Under the pieces are notes generated by a model, which searched no databases, had not been told where the DNA came from, and saw only the letters and a list, made by a program, of their open reading frames with translations. Below are positions 1 through 11,588 of a stretch of DNA of 64,000 nt, one piece after another. Source of the stretch: Parus major (Eukaryota > Chordata > Aves > Passeriformes > Paridae); NCBI RefSeq assembly GCF_001522545.3, contig NC_031768.1:86233385-86297384 (forward strand), in the 5' to 3' direction. The translations under genes were made by a program, and so were the position numbers. Position 1 is the stretch's first letter; every line of letters starts with the position of its first letter.

Positions 1-3000
1 TATGGACAAGGTAAGCAAATACGCCATACAGATTAATTATCTTTACTAGCATGTAAATCAGGTTTAGTTTTTTGTTTGATAAAGGCATGTGGGTTCTCCT
101 GGATCTTCACTTTGGTGAAGGTGTAACCTTGAGATTTTGGCTGTCTGTCGTAAGCTTCTTCTGAAGGGAGAGGAAGAAGCGATGAGGAGAACAAATCCCT
201 GAAATAAACCATGGTCCTTTTTGTCTTGTCCTGAAATCTTAGATAGCCTTCAACATGTTTGATGTCTGCAAGAAGCTGATCATCTTGTAGTCCTGGGTTG
301 TGGAAGGTCCTGCTTCCAAAGAGCTACTTAGGGCCAACCCTTGGAACAGGGCTGAAGGAGAGAGGCACGAGATATTCACAGGTTATTCTAAATGCCACCA
401 GTTGTCTCACTTGACTGGGAAGTCCCAGAGAGTTTGGTGTGAGTGCAGAATGGATCAAGAGGCAGTTTCTCATAAAGCCCATCTGTAGGAATCTGCTATC
501 TCTTAGTGACTAAGTGAAGTGGGCACTGGGTGAACTGGCTGGCCCATCAGATACAAAACTGGAAAAGTGACTGGGGAATTGGAGACCTCTGCTAAACACA
601 GGGCAGAACCTTACAGTATGAATATGTCCAGACTTATTTTGAAACAGCTTCTCCCAGACCTTTATCTCTTAGACTGTCATTATGATGCCTGCTACTTTCA
701 GGGAGCTGAGCTGAACTGCTGATTTTGACTGGGTTGTAAAAGAGGGATGAAACAGATCTTAAAATATCATTGACCTTTATGCCAGGACCACAATCCTTTC
801 TCTTCTACCAGCTCACTACTGTCAGAGGCAAGGTACTTTCCTACCTGCATCCAGGACTCTGGGCTCAGACTGAAATTAATACAAGAAATGGGACATCTCA
901 GTTCTCCTATTAAACATTCCAACTTTGTCTTCTAAAGAAATAACAGCGCATTTGAAAGTCATTAATCCCACAAGCTTGATCCCACAAGGAGAAAAACAAA
1001 AATGTCTCTTTTCAACTGATTTTGTACTGGCTATTCACTATAGCCTGCCTGAGTCCATGCAAAGATAACTCTGCTAAGGTTGGGAAGCTGGGACTCTGGT
1101 TCTGTGATATTAGCAAATTAAAGCAGGCCACAGGTTACAAGCAGGAGAGGCTGCTGTGGGGTATTGCAAACAGCTGTCTCTGGCAAGGTTACAGCAAGCT
1201 CAGCAGATGGGTCCTGTTCATGTTCAGTTAGTTTGAATCAGATGATGACGGTATCATGGACTTCTAGCAGAGGTCTCCTATCTCAAGAGAATTAATCCAC
1301 TATTTTGCAATCTGAGGGAGAGACTTGGCAGCTGCTTAAAAGTCCCAGTGATTTGTGAGAGTCCTGAAGCTTTTTACCCATGTTAAGTTTGTGGTGAGAG
1401 AAGGTAAAAGATGGATATTCTGTATGTGTGTGTTCCATTTGGTCCTTTCCTCTGAACAGCAGTGCACTGACTTCCTCTCTCTTCTACATGGTGCAGGTCA
1501 GTGAGAGTGCAAAGAAGGATTTGAAGGAAGGTATGAAGCTATACAATTCAGAAAATAATATTGGACTGAAAAATGCATGGAATATCATTCAAGCAGAGGT
1601 AACATATTTTCTCCATAGTAAAAAAGTAACAATTTTTTCATCAGGGCTGCTGCAGTCTCCTAAGTGTGACATCCATGCCTAGTCTAAAAGATGGCTAATG
1701 CAGGTTTTGATTTTTGATTTTGCACTCTTGAACATCCATGGAACACTGTGAAACCCAGGAGCACTGTGAAACCCAAGTGTACTCTGTAAGGTGAAAGATG
1801 CTTACCTGTCTGGAATTCTCTCTGGCTATCCCAGGCACAGAGATGATCTATAAGAGCAGAGGTAGCAAAACCTGCATAGGTGGCACTGCAGCTTTGTCAG
1901 GATTTTGCTTGTAGCAGTTGTGGGCTTATGTTTTAGTGTTTGAGCTCATGTCTTTGTGACAAGAGGATTTGGGTGTTGAGCCATTTATTTTGTTTGCTTT
2001 TGTTTTTTCTTTGTGTTTTTAAATATTTGCTTTAGGTGATCAACAGCCACAGAACACCTTTAAAGTACAAAAGTGTTGTGGTGGCCTTTTAGAAAATACA
2101 GAGTGGTTTAGTGGAAATAAAAGTTTGTGGTCCTGCGTGATTTACAAATTGTGCTAGTTAATTTATTAATCCTTTACTTCTGAACAGATGAAATGCTGTG
2201 GTGTGAATGACTATACAGATTGGTACCCAGTGCTGGGAGAAAACATTGTTCCAGATCGATGTTGTATGGAAAACTCCCAAGACTGTGGACGGAACTCTAC
2301 TGAATCACTGTGGAAGACGGTAAGGCTCACATTGCCCATGTCAAGACATAGGTATGGGTGGGAAGGAACAAAATAGAGGGAATGCACGTGAAAAAAAATG
2401 TGACCTTGGTGTTTCAGTTTTCATCTTTCATCATTTCAGGGATGTTATGAGAAAGTTATGAGCTGGTTTGATGACAATAAGCATGTCCTTGGTTCGATTG
2501 GGATGTGTGTCCTCATAATGCAGGTAATACTGGTTTGATGTTTTTCAACATGGCTTTGATTTGCTGTCAGCATTCTTGACTCTGCTGCGTGAAAAGTGAT
2601 GCTCAACTGCTTTGAGTTGGAATATTATTTCAAAAATACCTGATTTGTTTTATGAGTTGATTTAAGACTATGTGCTCAGAAAGCAAGCAGGTCAGTAGCT
2701 GGTTCTGCAAAGAAGACATGCTACACTGGGGTTTTGCTTGCCCGTGTTTTGACTTCAGGGTACCTCTCTGGAGTTCCCATATTAAGCTATCTGTTATGCT
2801 GTCCTTTCAGGAACTGGTTGATTTTTAATTTTGGAAGCAAGTTCTAGAAATTACCAAAATTAGTCAAATCATGGCCACTGAACTGAGGAGGTTGATGTGT
2901 TTTAAAAACCAAGTGCAGAAATATCATAATAATCTGTTAAGGTTTTGGGGTGCTTGCTCCAGGGAAATGGTCACAGTACCCAGCTTGCTAGAGTTCAAGA

Positions 3001-3560
3001 ATTTTGACAATGCTCGCAGGCACATGGTGTGATTTTTGTTATCCTGTGCAGGGCCAGGAGTTGGACTCGGTGATCCTTATGGGTTCCTTCCAACTCAGGA
3101 TATTCTGTGATTCTATTACTGCCATACTTTTGGGGGACATTACCTGAATCTGAGCTTTCCAGTCACAGTTACCTGACTAAACAAGTACAAGTTGTTGGGT
3201 CAAAGGGAAGAGTGATTTGTATGTGTTGATTCAAAAAAACTGTTGCATGTATGACAAAAACCTGAGAGCTTTTTGGCCTCCATCTGTGCTCTGACAGATA
3301 CAACCTGGATATCACTATGTGCCTGAACAACACATACATTCAGGTTTGCTGCTCAGTGTTGAAGCTTGAGATACATATGGCTAATGTAGAATGACTGTTC
3401 AAACTACAGCTGGGCCATGAACACTGTTCAGCAGTACAATTTTGGCAACCTTCCTGTACTAAAGCCCTAATTGTTTGTTTTCTTTCAGATTCTTGGCATG
3501 GCCTTCTCCATGACACTATTCCAGCAGATTCACAGGACTGGCAAAAAATATGATGCCTAA
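1..3560 (+). CDS. TSPAN9: Tetraspanin-9, 3' part (5 exons, 5'-truncated by the window edge)
   Basis: Coding segments join <1..10, 1497..1598, 2188..2319, 2440..2523 and 3489..3560 (stop TAA 3558-3560). All introns are GT-AG and all joins keep frame. The first ten bases read (..)t-Met-Asp-Lys followed directly by gtaagc, so the window opens at an exon end. About 132 residues are present, matching positions 108-239 of the 239-residue family member. The large extracellular loop has the tetraspanin CCG motif (2194-2202), Pro-Asp-Arg-Cys-Cys, a further Cys and a Gly-Cys, six cysteines in all for three disulfides, plus an Asn-Ser-Thr N-glycosylation site. The fourth membrane segment follows, then a short tail ending Lys-Lys-Tyr-Asp-Ala. 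The family is known to organise membrane microdomains with integrins and glycoprotein VI on platelets. Residue identity with TSPAN9 as I know it is very high; TSPAN4 is the nearest alternative but fits less well. The earlier exons, TM1-TM3, lie upstream of the window. Confidence 0.97.
2945..3118 (+). mobile_element. CR1 LINE 3'-end fragment in the last TSPAN9 intron
   Basis: The sequence has the typical avian CR1 tail: a gggccaggagttggactcgg block, then gatcctta, then ccttccaactcaggat and a terminal attctgtgattctatt close to the CR1 ATTCTATG end. It lies between the exons at 2440-2523 and 3489-3560 in sense orientation. Only about 170 bp of the 3' end is present, the usual 5'-truncated form. 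Confidence 0.8.
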
Positions 3561-6140
3561 AGCCTCTGAAACATTATCACATCAACCTTTCTGTCTCATC
3601 ATAAAATGAACACAAAGAATGACTGCAAGGAGCATCATGCCTAGCCCTGCTGTGGAAATCCGTCCCATTGACAGATCCACTTTGTTGTTACTTGTCCAGT
3701 TATTATCACAACTTATTTGACTCTTTTTTTTTTTTTTTTCTGTTTCACATTTGCCATTTATTTGCCAAAGAGGGGGGAAACTCCCCAAACAAATGGATTT
3801 TCTACACGAAATCATAGATCTGCTCTAAGAATGTTCCTTAACTTAAGAAAATGTTTTGCTCTACTAATCCATGCTATATGTGCGAAAATTATGTGCGTTC
3901 GACTTCAAGGGAGAATTCTTCAAAGTCTTCCATTAGGTTTTCAGCCCTTATGTCCAATTTACTGGAAGACTCGGAAAAGCCACTGTAACTGAGAGTCCTA
4001 GGAATTGGAGCTGCTTTGCTTTGCAGCTTCTTGTACCTTATGGTGTATACTTTTTTATTATGGTAATGATGATGATTATTATTATGATGGATATAGCTTA
4101 GAATTTAGTTGCCTGACTTATAACTTCTTACTGTTTTTGGTTTTACACATTTATTGTACATTAATTTGGGAACCGCTGTGCGATCTCTAGAGGACATCTT
4201 TTGCAAAGTTGACAGTAGGTGCGGGCAAAGACATAACTTTTCTCAAGTTCATGGGGAGGTAGCACCTATCTTTATCAGGGCCTTGATGCCCTTACTGTAA
4301 CAAAGGTATTTTCCTTTAAAATCAGAGACTCTTTCCTCAGATGGAATGCAAAGCCTTCCCATTGGACCAGATGATGAGCTTCCTGCTTCTGCGAGGCAAA
4401 TTTCCAATGCCTTTACTCACCCAAAGCAGTGCCTGGCTGCTTTATGTCATGCTACTTTGAAAGCTAAAAGTACTGACTAAGCAAATTACTGCTGGCACAA
4501 AGGAGAGAGACTGCAGTCTGACCTACTGGCAGCAGACTTCACTGACTGTGTTGTCTGTTTCAGAAAGTTTGCCCAAGGCATGGGAAGCTGCTGGATGTGA
4601 AGGAAGGGGATGGCAATTTGATGGCACCATTATCATGCCATGGCCTTTGTTGTAGGAATTTCCTTGGGCCAAAGACAGCTGTCTCCCTGAGCTAGAAAAG
4701 ACAGTTTGATTATGAGTGACCAGATGATGCAGGAAAGGGGCAATTTCCAGAACAGCACTTAGAGATGGTCTGTATTGGCACACCTTCAGTACAGAACTGG
4801 TTTTTGCTGATAGATAGCCAAGTTTGTCCACAGGGGTAGATCACTCAATGCATATTTTTACCAGCATTCCTGTTAGAAAACCTGAACATGTATTTCTCTA
4901 ATTTGAATGCTTCTTCATTGCAAGGAGCCTGCATTTACCCATTGTTACAAGTTTTTGCTGTTTTGTGAAGGAAGAAGGAAAGGCTCAGACAATGGAAAAT
5001 GCTCTGATTAAACTTCAGTCAGGGCTTGACTCAGTTCTGAAAGAAACGTTGCTTTTTGCATGGACAGCTGTCAGAAGTGACCTTCAAAGGTTACCTCATC
5101 CAATGTCACTCTCAAAGAGGTGCTGACACATATGTGAGATGGGGTTCACTGTGACATTACTGGGCTGAGTTTCAGAAGCTCTTGAGGTTGGAGATCCTGT
5201 GCCTTTCAGAGCCATGCCATTGCAAAGTACTCCTCTGGTAAACAAGATTCTATTATCAGTCCAGTCTGAATATTCATATTTCAAGCTCTGAAAAGCTGTA
5301 ATTTTCATTATATCATTCAGCCTATCTTTTCCTTATGGGCTGAAATAGCTGTTGAGCCACTTTATATCTGGGAGGTTTTAGTCCCCTATTTATCTTCCTA
5401 ATAAGTCCTGCATGCATCTGTACATCTGGCAGCAATAGTGTTTTGTGTGACCTACGTGTCACTTTTTTGAGTTCCTGTGAAATCAGTGTGACAGGAAGGA
5501 GTGTGAATGTGTGGGAGATAGAGATGAATTTGGGTGCTGCAGTGAAGAAGAAGGTTACTATTCTTGGAGCACAGCCCTTGCCCATATGAGCACAATGCCC
5601 AAGTTTCACAGGGCTCTGGTTTCCCACTGAAGCAGACAAGGCCATATGGGTTCAGCTATTTCACTTGGATAGCCTTTGAAGGAGACTGGGAAGAAGCAGA
5701 GGGAAAGCACAGAAACTGAATCCAGTTTTACTTCCATTTCTAACAAAAATTGGGACCAGGAGCATCTGAGCCTCACTGGAGATGGCTGTTCCATGTTGAA
5801 GAAGGGGTTCTGATGCCCAGTGTATCTGCTGCTACATGTAAGACTGTGTCCAAAGTTGCTAAGATGTGTTCCCATTTTTGCAAGAAAAGACAGGATGTTT
5901 TTTTTCTGATGGTTCCACTGCATTCTCCCTTTGGGCAGAGGTGCTTAGCTTTCTCTAGATTTTCTGGTGCTCAAAAAGAGCCAGGTGCAGGGCTGAGTAG
6001 GAGCATCATCTCTGTCCTTTTGGGTCGCACAGTGGTACCTTCCGCATCTTAAATTTTAATCTGAAGTCAGTTTTTGTACAAAAATGGTAAAATATATTAG
6101 TAAAAGTAATAAGGAAATAAAATATGTTTATGAGTAACTC
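3561..6140 (+). other. TSPAN9: Probable TSPAN9 3' UTR
   Basis: This stretch follows the TSPAN9 stop with no coding signal. It holds an 18-T run (about 3723-3740), a short GAT/ATT microsatellite (about 4063-4090) and AT-rich sequence. The first convincing AATAAA in an AT-rich setting is at 6116-6121; a second AATAAA-containing run lies near 6653. The end is inferred only from these hexamers, so the UTR could be shorter or longer. Confidence 0.5.
6116..6121 (+). terminator. Candidate polyadenylation signal AATAAA for TSPAN9
   Basis: The canonical hexamer sits in an AT-rich tract about 2.55 kb after the TSPAN9 stop. Placement is inference; no transcript evidence is available. Confidence 0.4.
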
Positions 6141-7760
6141 AGAGATGAAATGTGTAGTTGCAAACTCAGCTACTTTGCCTTCCATCCAAACTTATTTTTC
6201 TAGAATGCTTCATTCCATTTCACGATCTAGAAGCATAGATCCTGAAATCTTTTTTTTAATGACTACTTTAGGCATTTTAAGCACAGTATTAAGTGAGATA
6301 GTTACATGAGCTTCATGTATTCATCTCTATGAAGCCACCTACAGGAGAGGAGTCAAAAGCAGGACTGATTTGTGTCTCTGGCTGACTCTCTGATGTGGGA
6401 GGTGATGACAGACACCCTCAAAGAAGCAGAAAGGTAATAGCACTTTCCAGGCAACAAAAAACAGCTCTGGAAAGTGTGAGGTTGCAGCAGTCAGTTTGTC
6501 AGAGAAGGCACTAATTGTCCTGTAAACTGGTCAGAGGGAGCTTTGGCTCATGTATGTATGCACTTTTTTTTGCTTATGCTGGTGGGTGGCTGCCTGTGTG
6601 TTTTCCCCAAATGTCACTCTGATTATTTAACTATAAGTTTTTAGCATGTTTTTAAATAAAAACTGATACTGAGTAAAAGTATCTTTAATATACACAAATA
6701 CTGATTTGTATAAATGCATACCTCCCTGTATCTAATTCATGAAAGCACAGTTCAAGCCTGTGAAAGTGCTGTTTCTCTTCCTTCAGACTGTAGCACACCT
6801 GCTGTCTTACTGTCCTTCATGCTCAGGAGCTGCCATAGAACTTACGCAGAGACAAAACAGGAGAACTGCCTGAAGAAGCTCTGTTTGAAAGCTGATGAAG
6901 TGTGAATTAGTAGTGAATTCTGCTCACTCCTGGTTTTACCAAGGCTGTTTGTCACAGGAAGCCCAGGTGGAAGGCACTCAAAAAAAGTGCCCATAGCTAA
7001 GTAGCATGTGAAATGCTAAAAGACAATGACATAAAGGTCTCCAAGATGACAGAAGATGCCTTGGATATGTCATGCTTTGAGTTCTTGGACTATGGCTGCA
7101 TTAGGCCAACCCTCCTATCCTGTGTCCACCTGCTCCATTTCTGTGCATGAAATACAAACTCACACACACAGAGGGTGCAAGCACAGAAGGCAGCCAGACT
7201 GATCCTCGTGGTCTTTCCTGGGTGACGTATCAGTCAGGCATAGAAAAGGCAAGGAGGAAAAGGATGCTTTCCTAGCAGATGGTTCTTGGGAATAGCATGG
7301 ATACACATAATTCTGATGTAACTTCTTTCCATAAGTTGAGCAGCTTCATCCTGTAGCTGGCATGGGGAAACCTGGAGATGTTTGCCTCTGGGCTAGCCAT
7401 CTGTTGTGCAGTAGGGAGTAGACACTAAGAAACAACATGCCATTCCCACCGGGTGATGTTTGCACCAGTGTTTCTTCTATGCAATACCTACTTTCGCCTT
7501 TATATAAAAGATTTTTACTAGGATGATACGAAAATAAAGGATTTTTTAAAAGGTGCCTCTTTCAGCTCATTTGTCTCCTAACTCCACCACCAAAACTAGA
7601 AAGGGACAAAAAAAATTTCCAAAAGGTGACTCACAGAGATCTATTCCAGCTCCACTGCAGCTGAAATCCAGAGCTCTTGAAGCTGTTTCATTTGTGAAAA
7701 GATTCCTCTCTCCTGCCTCCACCCCACCTTCCTCAGTCCTCTCTCATTCTTCAAAACAAT
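6141..7760. other. Intergenic, no gene seen
   Basis: AT-rich single-copy-looking DNA. It contains several AATAAA-like hexamers (near 6653 and 7532) but no ORF with codon-like structure, and no repeat I can name. Confidence 0.5.
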
Positions 7761-9150
7761 ATTAAAACACAAAAAGGTGTGAAAAATCCTCAAATAATGG
7801 AAAAATGGTATTGAGAGCCTGATACAGGAAAGAGATTGCAAGGGTCCCAGAGAACACAGAATAGCTGAAGTGAGGACAAAATAGAGAGCTTGAAAGACAT
7901 CCAGAGGACACTGAGAAGTCTCAGACAAAATGTAAACATTGATTAACACTCCGCTAGAGAATAATTACAGAATAGCCCTCCAAATGCCAGGAAAGTAGAA
8001 GATGGGCTGAAAGATGAAACAGGAGCCAAGCAGAAGTGAACAAAGCAACAGAGAGTATGAAAGAGATTCCAAGTGTATAAACTAGCCTCAGGGAAGGGAA
8101 GAAAAGTCTGTAAGTGCTCAAGAAAACAAAATGCAGCAGTGTCAGGGGCCAAGAAAGAAAGAGATGAGGAAAAGATTCCCCCCAGAGAATACAGAAGAGG
8201 CTCTGTGATAACAAGAAAGTAAAGGAGCTCCAGACTACTCAGTAGTACCAAGAGTGGCCTCAAGATTTTAAAAAAAAAAAAAAAAAAGAGTCGGGGAGAG
8301 AGAGATTGATAGTGCCCCAAAGAGTAGCATCAAAGAAGGGGAAATGAGCCAAAAATCTGTAAAAGACTCAGAGAACACAAAGTAGCCTCAAAGAGTCAAA
8401 GGAACTAGGGAACTAGTAGAAAGCTGAAAAAAACCATGATGAACACACAAGAGACTTTGACAATAAAAAGAAAGTATCAAAGATTCTGAAAATGCTATAG
8501 GAGTGTATGCCTGCAGCAGCTAAGAGAGGAGAGATGCTAAAAGAGCAATGGGAAATATCCCTGGAGAAGGGAAGAAACAAGCATGAAGGCTGAAAAAGTC
8601 CCAGGAGAAAGAAGAGAAGCCACTGGGATGCCATGAACCTTGAAGGAAAACTAAAACAGTCCCAGAAAATACAATCAAACTTCAGAAAAAGGGGCTGAAG
8701 GGTGAGTGGGATATGAAACAAGCTGAAAGACTGTAAGTTCTCCAAAGTCTCCTCAGTGAGAGGAAGGAAAAAACTGAAAGACAGGCAAAGCAGCTTTGGA
8801 GAGGCTAGGGAAGAAGTGGAGAGGGTGGGAGAGTCCCAGAGAACAGAGTAGCCTCACAGATACTGAGAGATTAGAAGAAAGCCTGAAAGAACCTCAGAGA
8901 AGAAAGTAGCATGAAGTCTGTAAATGTGAAGGATAACAAAGATTAGCCTCAGAAAGGTGGAAAAAGGTAGGCAAGAAAGAGACACAGAGATCAATACAGT
9001 AGCTTTGGAGAGGTGAGAAAGACTGAAACAACCTTGAAAGAGCAGAGAGTGGCTTCACAGAGACCAAGAAACAGATGTTTTAATGAGTCCAAGGAGGGCA
9101 TGCAGTACCACTGGAGGGCCACAAAAGGAGGACAGACACTAGAAGAACCC
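7760..9150 (+). repeat. Purine-rich degenerate tandem repeat
   Basis: For about 1.4 kb the + strand is strongly A/G-rich, and variants of one phrase recur: gtcccagagaacacagaata (7846), ctcagagaacacaaagtagc (near 8370), gtcccaggagaaagaagaga (near 8605), gtcccagaaaatacaatcaa (near 8657), gtcccagagaacagagtagc (near 8829) and cctcagagaagaaagtagca (near 8893). Spacing is irregular, roughly 50-75 bp where copies are closest, so the copies are old and diverged. A pure A run (about 8269-8286) lies inside. The pyrimidine-rich minus strand gives Leu/Phe/Ser-rich frames of up to 125 codons, which are composition artefacts. I cannot name the family. Confidence 0.6.
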
Positions 9151-9819
9151 CACAGCATGCAGAGTATCCGTAGGACAAGCTTTCCAGTTAGGCTGGAAAG
9201 CCTGTTGGAAAACATGCTATTGTCCCTGTTCCTCAAAGCAAGGGTCCATTGCCATAAAAGCCAAAGCTCTGTCTGCAACACTGGCTGTGCAGTCAGATCT
9301 TAACCCACAGGCTGGGGGCTCTCCTGCCCAAGCCTTGCCTTTCCACTGGCAGGACCAAGGAGAGCAGCGCCTGGGCTCCAGTGCCATGTAGCAACTCTTG
9401 GTTTGTCTAAGGTCTACCTTGACAGTGACACTGGTACACACATGGAGGAGCAAGCCAGAGGAGCAAGCCAAAGTCCAGACATGCCTTGGTGTTCTCTGCA
9501 ACAGCCCCAGGTCCGACCTCTCTGCACTCAGGAGGTCACGTGAGGTATAAACAAGGTCAGTAGATGGGTGCCTCTGTACCCTATAGAAGGAATCTCCAAG
9601 CAGTGTCCCAGCACTGGCTCGGGCATGATGTGGATGCAGCTGGTTGTGCTGCATCCCTTGGCAATTCACAGCATCCTGAGGTAAACAGTGGGGCGGTGAG
9701 TACAAGAATTACAGCTCAGATGCACGTGTGTGTGCACATTTGAGTAGGGGAATGTGCTGTAGCTGTGTGGAAGCCTGACTCTGTACACCAGAGTGACTGG
9801 AGATTTTCTTTTCTCACTT
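9151..9819. other. Unassigned sequence with a 162-codon minus-strand open frame
   Basis: The stretch between the purine-rich repeat and the LTR is more GC-balanced than its surroundings. The minus strand is open for 162 codons (9217-9705), with no domain I recognise, no signal peptide and no membrane segment. It may be part of an unidentified repeat or simply a chance frame. No splice or promoter context supports a gene. Confidence 0.3.
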
Positions 9820-10317
9820 TGTGGCAGGTTGACCCTCACCCACAGCTAAGCACCACACAACGTCTCACTTACTCCCCCCTGAAAACCACAGCAGGATGGG
9901 GAGAGCAAAAGTGAGAAAACTCACAGGCTGAGATAAAAATAGTTTATTAACTGAAGGAAAGAGGAAAGAGTAAAAAACAGTGATGCAAAAGCAGATTGAT
10001 ATCCAGTGAGTCTCTGAGCAATGGCTGCCTTCCCAAAATCTCTCTCCTCAATTTCTGTTACTGTGTATGATATTGTAGAGCATACAATATCATATGGGTC
10101 AGTTTAGGTCAGCTGTCCTGCTTGTGTCCCCTCCAAATTCTCAAATACCCCTGAGGGGGCTGAGTGGGAGTAAGAGAAAGCCTTGATGCTGTGCAGGCAG
10201 TGCTCAGCAATAGCCAGAACACAGGTATGTTACCAGGGCTTGCTTTAGTCACAAATCCCAAATGCAGCACCATACAGTCTGCTACAAAGAAAATTATCTC
10301 AGCCAGACCCCAGTACA
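9820..10317. mobile_element. Solo LTR of an avian endogenous retrovirus (ERVL-like)
   Basis: The element starts TGTGG and ends TACA, the expected TG...CA termini, at about 498 bp. Internal blocks match a widespread bird LTR as I know it: cagctaagcaccacacaacg near the left end, agtgagaaaactca, agataaaaatagtttatt, gggtcagtttaggtcagctg, tcctgcttgtgtcccctcc, aaagccttgatgctgtgcag, ctcagcaatag and acaaagaaaattatctcagc. The 5-bp flanks CACTT (9815-9819) and CTCTT (10318-10322) differ at one position and may be a decayed target duplication. No gag, pol or env sequence adjoins it, so it looks like a solo LTR left by recombination. Transcriptional orientation is not certain. Confidence 0.8.
10066..10094. 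repeat. Perfect 12-bp inverted repeat with 5-nt loop inside the LTR
   Basis: TATGATATTGTA (10066-10077) is followed by gagca and its exact reverse complement TACAATATCATA (10083-10094). It would form an AT-rich hairpin or cruciform in the middle of the solo LTR. Confidence 0.85.
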
Positions 10318-11079
10318 CTCTTAAACATCACTTGAGTCCTGGTGGATGGAGACATCATGAGGGTCCAGAGAGATGTGGGATGTAATTTTGCCTCTTCTTA
10401 TGAATGCCTATCCTCTCCAGACTTCCCAGACAAACAGTCTCCCAGCCCCACAGTTTGTAATGTGGCATTGTCTCTGATCATCCCAATCTCGCTCACCACA
10501 TTCCCCAGACACAGAAGAAACTACGGATACTTGCTTGTGCTGCCTAATGTAACTGGGCTCAAAACTACTCTGCAAATGCACCTCTCTCCTCAGAATAGTC
10601 CAGCCCAGCATGGGCAGCAAGGATGGACAAGCCATTCCCTCCATAAGTGTTACTCACTAGAGGTGAGGTGAACAGGGATGATATATCCAGCCATTGAACA
10701 AGGTTGGAAGTAATCCCTGCATCCTTTCCTAGGCTGCAGTGAATGGTGGGAGAGGAATGCATCAGGCTACAGATAAGTCTTTTTTCTCTATATAGAGAAG
10801 CAACGTGTATATTCAAATCTCAGGCTGATGGAGTCCATTGCAAGTGTGTACATAGAAACAAACACTATGCATGCTGCACATAGGAAGGTGCTGGGTTCAG
10901 ATCCTCCCTCTCAGGTCATTTTCTCCTCATTTGTTACTCTGGAGATGATGAATGGATGACACTTAGGAGGCACAATACCTAGCTGGACATCTTGGAATTC
11001 CATTAAAATGGTCCTGGGGGAGGAGGGGAGGAGGGGTGCAGTTGCAGAAGAAAGGGCACTGGTGGTTGGGGATGATCTC
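10318..11079. other. Intergenic, unassigned
   Basis: No gene or named repeat is seen. Open frames here are short and without recognisable domains. A B-box-like string (ggttcagatcc, 10894-10904) is isolated. Confidence 0.4.
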
Positions 11080-11588
11080 TCTGGCTGGGGGGTTTCTCTT
11101 GGGAAATACAGAGATACTGTGAGAGGCCGGGGGTTCATTGAGACTTGGCTGGGGGTCAGGGGCTGGACTCAGCCCTTCTGCTCTCAGCGATTGGAGGGGA
11201 GAGTGGTGTGGGCAGTGGGCAGTTTCCCCAGCCGGTTTGCTACAGACCAGGTGCCACCGGGAGTGACAGAGACTGGCTGCTCGCTGTCAGTTTTGTAAGT
11301 GGAGCCATCTCCCCTCTGCCGGCTGTGACCAGAACTGCAGCGAGGGGGGAGCGCCTGCAGCCTGCAGGGACTGGGGTCCTGCTTTGGTGCTTGTGCTGCC
11401 CTTCTGGGTGATGGTTTGCCTTCTTATAGATATTCGAATAAAGAACTGTTACTCCTTTTCCCTTATCTCTGCCTGAAAGCCCTGCTATTTAAAAGCTTCA
11501 ATAATTTGGAGAGAAGAGGAGGTCATATTTTCCATTCCAAGAAGCTTCCTGCTTTCCTGGGCAGACACCTGTCTCTTAAACCAGGACA
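11080..11588 (+). mobile_element. Second avian LTR fragment (ERVK-like 3' part)
   Basis: A GC-rich segment is followed by a T-rich stretch, an AATAAA at 11437-11442 and the phrase gaataaagaactgttactcc then tatctctgcctgaaagccct. Next come aataatttggagagaagagg, a cattttccattccaagaag-like block and gcagacacctgtctcttaaa, ending at ccaggaca (about 11588). This series resembles the R-U5 half of a common songbird LTR. The 5' boundary is estimated. The element is in sense orientation and no retroviral internal region follows. Confidence 0.6.
11437..11442 (+). terminator. LTR polyadenylation signal AATAAA
   Basis: The hexamer lies in the expected R-region position of the LTR fragment, about 150 bp before its 3' end. 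Confidence 0.55.

Noticed and set aside
5096..5923. Minus-strand open frames of 70-107 codons downstream of TSPAN9
   Set aside because: Overlapping short frames in a probable 3' UTR with no domain or splice context.
7943..8745. Minus-strand frames of 102-125 codons rich in Leu, Phe and Ser, resembling membrane proteins
   Set aside because: They are the complement of the purine-rich repeat; the hydrophobic look is a composition artefact.
10894..10904. B-box-like string suggesting a tRNA-derived SINE
   Set aside because: No A box at the right distance, no cloverleaf, no A-rich tail.
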